Source: Ignavibacteria bacterium UBA2333 (GTDB lineage Bacteria; Bacteroidota; Ignavibacteria; Kapaibacteriales; Kapaibacteriaceae). From it: DNA of 7,643 nt. Below are positions 5,338 to 7,643 of this stretch, piece by piece (within the stretch, counting starts at the first letter, position 1; every line of letters starts with the position of its first letter). Position numbers and translations under genes: made by a program. The stretch covers positions 1 to 7,643 of the forward strand of contig DDUR01000092.1 in NCBI GenBank assembly GCA_002344895.1, in the 5' to 3' direction. The notes under the pieces are model-generated. The model was not told the DNA's origin, did no database searches, and worked only from the letters and a program-made list of their open reading frames with translations.

Positions 5338-6450
5338 CTAGTCGTAAAGTTCAATTTGCACCGATGTTCGATGCAGCTCATTATTCCCTTCCCAGGATTG
5401 CAGAGACTGATGTTGTGAGCTGTAGTCGGGATGTCCCATTTGTGGCCATTGTTGAAAATCTTCATACCGAAGAGTCATAAATGTGGGTGATATATGTTTC
5501 CAGTATATGTCAATTCGCTTTGACGTGGTTGTTGATGATTCCATGACAAGTGACGGCGCAAAACATGATATCTCGTACTCGTATTCCCGGAAGAGTGACT
5601 GATATCGAACGTCAACACTGACGGAGGTAACACTTTGTGAAGCAGTATCAATGTAGATGGACGCTGTTTCCGATCGCGAGAACTGTGTTGTTGTAATTGA
5701 CGATGAAAAGAACAATCTATCTGGCAAACGAGACCATGTTGTATCCTCCGACACCGTCGGTGACAGAGAGTAGGACAACATGCGCCGCTCGGGCAACGTA
5801 TCCTTTTTACCATCCCTATACTGCGTGATCTTTCTCATCTCTGCATCACGCACCTCTACATCAATCTGCATGTTCTTTATGCGATCAAACCATGGTAAAA
5901 GGTCAACATCAACGACAACGGTTGTGTCGTTTTGCGGGACGAGAATCACAACGGTCGTCGGCTGATGATATCGCACAAAGACGTTAACCTCAATCAACGT
6001 CACGGCGGCTACAACAGCTTTGCGTGACAGTGAGCGGTCAGCTTCCTCGCTAAGACTTCGAATATCGATCTTGCGACGCCCTAGGGAAGATTCCTCAACA
6101 ACGAGCACCGGTGTCCTCGCTGAATTATCCAGAACAGCACGACCAGATAGGTCATATTGTGCGACAATTCTCCATCGCTCTCCTTCATTCCCAGAAACAT
6201 ATTCATTCGTTGACGTAACAGCGGGAACCTCAAACGTTGCACCCTTGATGTGAAGTACGGGCCCAGCGCCGTCACGTAACTTCACAGTTAGTGAGTCTAT
6301 GTGTTTGGGAGCACCATCACCACGTCTGCGCGCCTCAACACTCACCGTAGGCGATGCGAATGCCTGGGCATTGATCAACCATACGGCGGTCACGACGGTA
6401 ACAATGTGTAGAACGGTCTCCTTCATCACAACCCAACTTTGTTGGATCAT
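5338..6450 (-). CDS. Unrecognised exported protein, beta-rich
   Basis: 370 residues; I do not recognise the family. The N-terminus is a plausible Sec signal peptide with hydrophobic stretch VLHIVTVVTAVWLI and a signal peptidase I site at AFA before Ser-Pro. The best-fitting start for that signal is the second Met (codon at 6426-6424, MKETVLH). The first ATG at 6450 is kept because it lies 5 bases after the upstream stop and has a weak purine-rich AGAAGAAG ahead of it, whereas nothing like an RBS precedes 6426. The mature part alternates Val/Ile/Thr with polar residues in many short strands (for example TTVVILVPQNDTTVVVDVDL) and is Ser/Thr-rich, which suggests a beta-sandwich or repeated Ig-like folds. 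No catalytic motif, C-terminal sorting domain or further membrane helix is seen. It is last in the dcd cluster, after the DUF1684 gene, so both neighbours may act in the envelope. Confidence 0.75.
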   Translation of the reverse strand: MIQQSWVVMKETVLHIVTVVTAVWLINAQAFASPTVSVEARRRGDGAPKHIDSLTVKLRDGAGPVLHIKGATFEVPAVTSTNEYVSGNEGERWRIVAQYDLSGRAVLDNSARTPVLVVEESSLGRRKIDIRSLSEEADRSLSRKAVVAAVTLIEVNVFVRYHQPTTVVILVPQNDTTVVVDVDLLPWFDRIKNMQIDVEVRDAEMRKITQYRDGKKDTLPERRMLSYSLSPTVSEDTTWSRLPDRLFFSSSITTTQFSRSETASIYIDTASQSVTSVSVDVRYQSLFREYEYEISCFAPSLVMESSTTTSKRIDIYWKHISPTFMTLRYEDFQQWPQMGHPDYSSQHQSLQSWEGNNELHRTSVQIELYD

Positions 6451-6455
6451 TCTGG

Positions 6456-7088
6456 TTACAACTTCTTCTCTCCCGCTTCAATCTTCATGCGCAGAACATT
6501 GGAAGGGGGCACAAGGGGGCATGAAAAGGCCGGATCGTAGGCACAGTAGGGATTATAGGCCGCGTTAAAGTCGATGGTAACAACACTGTCAGCGTCATCA
6601 ACATCAAGGTCGAGATAACGACCTGCCTGATACGTGGTAAAACCATTTGTTGCATCCTTAAACGGCACAAACCACGACGACGATGTTGAGTTTACAAAAC
6701 GATATGCCGTGAGTTGCCCCGTTTGCCCCTTTACGGAGAACTGCAACGTGGCAATCTTCACAGCACGGCGTATGTCGTCGGCCATCGTTGTTTGCATCGA
6801 CACGGTATCGGGAGTTGACAAGCGCTGAATCGTTGCATCAACAACAAAGTCAACATCCGGATCAAAGTACTTCAGTCCAGTAAATGCCTGCCGCATCGTT
6901 TGTGGAATAGGACTGTGTTCATCCGTCCGGAAGGCCTCATCCTTATCGGCACGTAACCCAAGAATAATGTTGGCATCCCAGTCACTCGACGTTGTTTCGT
7001 CTTCTTCGCATTGCGTAAAGAGAACAAGAACAAGTCCAAGTCCGACAACAATTGCGAGCAAACTGCGGATGGGTTTTGGCAGGATCAC
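6456..7088 (-). CDS. DUF1684 family putative lipoprotein
   Basis: 210 residues if read from the GTG at 7088. The C-terminal half carries strong DUF1684 hallmarks: FVPFKDATNGFTTYQAGRYL (140-159), then DFNAAYNPYCAY (173-184), SCPLVPPSN (189-197) and the terminal IEAGEK (203-208). SPI and GLKYFDPD in the first half also fit. The family's function is unknown. The N-terminus is basic (KPIR), then strongly hydrophobic (LLAIVVGLGLVLVLF), ending at Cys27 followed by EEDE. This resembles a lipoprotein signal with an acidic tail after the cysteine, as Bacteroidota surface lipoproteins can have, but Gln at -1 is not canonical, so a plain membrane anchor is possible. The start is chosen because GTG overlaps the dcd stop as GTGA and GGAAGAA lies 6 bases upstream. 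The alternative GTG at 7103 adds five residues (MEELP) and lacks an RBS. The downstream gene begins 5 bases after its TAA. Confidence 0.85.
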   Translation of the reverse strand: MILPKPIRSLLAIVVGLGLVLVLFTQCEEDETTSSDWDANIILGLRADKDEAFRTDEHSPIPQTMRQAFTGLKYFDPDVDFVVDATIQRLSTPDTVSMQTTMADDIRRAVKIATLQFSVKGQTGQLTAYRFVNSTSSSWFVPFKDATNGFTTYQAGRYLDLDVDDADSVVTIDFNAAYNPYCAYDPAFSCPLVPPSNVLRMKIEAGEKKL

Positions 7089-7621
7089 GGGAAGTTCTTC
7101 CACATCATCGATTCAACGGGAATCGCTGTACGGTCGTTGTACTTCGCTGACGCTTTTTTGTTGTACGGATTAATAACCTGACCTTCAACGGCAAAGTAAA
7201 TCAACTGACCGATGGGCATCCCTGCGTAAACACGAACAGGTTGTTTTACGCTGATCTCAAGTGTCCAGTAGTTACAAAACCCGATGTCGCCCTTCCCTGC
7301 CGTAGCATGGATGTCGATACCCAGTCGACCTACACTTGACTTCCCTTCCAGGAACGGCACATGGGCATGTGTTTCCGTGTATTCCTGAGTAACACCGAGA
7401 TAGAAGTGTTGTGGCTCAAGCACAAATCCCTCTTCGGGAATCTCAAACGTGCGAATCCGATTGTGCTTCTTGGCATCAAGCTCAGCGTCGAGATACACAG
7501 CCAGCGTCTTGCCCAGATGAACGTCGTACGAGTTCGATCCAAGACAGGATGGCTCAAAAGGCTCAATCACGATGGTCTTTGCCGCCATGTGGGCGAGAAT
7601 CTCTGCGTCGGTAAGGATCAT
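7085..7621 (-). CDS. dcd: dCTP deaminase (Dcd)
   Basis: 178 residues, the usual length for the family. Dcd deaminates dCTP to dUTP and ammonia; dUTP is then hydrolysed to dUMP for thymidylate synthesis. It is a cytoplasmic homotrimer of the dUTPase fold. Visible motifs: LGSNSYDVHLG (27-37), THAHVPFLEGKSSVGRLG (84-101) containing the conserved Ser95 and Arg99, HATAGKGDIGF (105-115), and TLEIS with catalytic Glu122 (equivalent to E. coli Glu138, at the same distance from the Arg). Next come PVRVYAGMPIGQLIYF (128-143) and YNKKASAKYN (153-162), whose AKY is typical of the dNTP-binding C-terminal tail. The ESMMWKNF ending matches the form I recall from Bacteroidota. Whether this enzyme also hydrolyses dUTP, as bifunctional DCD-DUT enzymes do, cannot be told by eye. 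The ATG at 7621 matches the family N-terminus MILTDAEI. It has no RBS, and a -7 promoter box lies only 5 bases upstream. Confidence 0.96.
   Translation of the reverse strand: MILTDAEILAHMAAKTIVIEPFEPSCLGSNSYDVHLGKTLAVYLDAELDAKKHNRIRTFEIPEEGFVLEPQHFYLGVTQEYTETHAHVPFLEGKSSVGRLGIDIHATAGKGDIGFCNYWTLEISVKQPVRVYAGMPIGQLIYFAVEGQVINPYNKKASAKYNDRTAIPVESMMWKNFP
7095..7101 (-). promoter_or_regulatory. Ribosome binding site GGAAGAA deciding the DUF1684 start
   Basis: Read on the minus strand, GGAAGAA ends 6 bases before the GTG at 7088, which in turn overlaps the dcd stop codon by GTGA. This spacing is normal for a Shine-Dalgarno sequence and favours 7088 over the GTG at 7103, within which this site partly lies. 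Confidence 0.5.
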
Positions 7622-7626
7622 GCGGG

Positions 7627-7634
7627 CAAATATA
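7627..7634 (-). promoter_or_regulatory. Putative -7 promoter element TATATTTG for dcd
   Basis: On the minus strand TATATTTG (7634 to 7627) is followed by CCCGC and then the dcd ATG. It is identical to the box before rpoZ and matches the Bacteroidota TAnnTTTG consensus. The window ends 9 bases upstream of it (CCCACCCCC on the minus strand), so any -33 element lies outside. Transcription from this box would begin at or within a few bases of the ATG, giving a leaderless or nearly leaderless mRNA. Confidence 0.55.
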
Positions 7635-7643
7635 GGGGGTGGG

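Noticed and set aside
6503..6521. 10-base tandem repeat AAGGGGGCA in the DUF1684 gene
   Set aside because: It encodes the conserved CPLVPPSN segment, and Pro and Cys/Val codons account for the repetition. No frame disturbance is seen.
7089..7103. GTG at 7103 as start of the DUF1684 protein
   Set aside because: No Shine-Dalgarno sequence lies ahead of it and it overlaps dcd by 19 bases. The GTG at 7088 has a GTGA overlap and GGAAGAA at proper distance. The difference is only five residues, so this is a preference and not proof.

Overview
The window reads as an ordinary chromosomal housekeeping segment from a member of the Bacteroidota/Chlorobiota/Ignavibacteriota group; a Kapabacteria- or Ignavibacteria-like genome is my best guess. 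Reasons: the omega subunit and dCTP deaminase have the sequence style of that group, omega sits directly before coaBC, and both upstream regions in the window carry the 8-mer TATATTTG, which matches the TAnnTTTG -7 promoter element described for Bacteroidota. Lineage is inferred from remembered family resemblance, not from a search.

Layout. Positions 1-275 hold no gene. They contain a short purine-rich direct repeat at the extreme left edge, a pair of REP-like hairpin units in inverted orientation (about 62-190), a C-rich tandem tract (206-240) and a promoter. A plus-strand cluster follows: rpoZ (276-587), an intrinsic terminator (610-647), coaBC (652-1935), an ABC-F ATPase (1932-3872), a secreted SIMPL/DUF541 protein (3869-4564) and a family 2 glycosyltransferase (4579-5328). 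coaBC, abcF and the SIMPL gene are joined by two ATGA stop/start overlaps, so they are probably translationally coupled. From the right edge a minus-strand cluster runs inwards: dcd (7621-7085), a DUF1684 putative lipoprotein (7088-6456, joined to dcd by a GTGA overlap) and an unrecognised secreted protein (6450-5338). The two clusters converge with only 9 bases between their stop codons.

Functionally the plus cluster mixes transcription (omega), coenzyme A synthesis (CoaBC), ribosome-associated ATPase activity (ABC-F), an envelope protein and a glycan or lipid glycosyltransferase. The minus cluster begins with pyrimidine deoxynucleotide supply (dCTP to dUTP) and continues with two exported proteins of unknown role. 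I see no mobile element, phage, CRISPR array or obvious defence system. The best leads are the leaderless-looking dcd promoter, the terminator that abuts the coaBC start codon, substitutions at two key CoaC positions, the inverted REP-like pair, and the dcd-DUF1684-orphan exported gene set.
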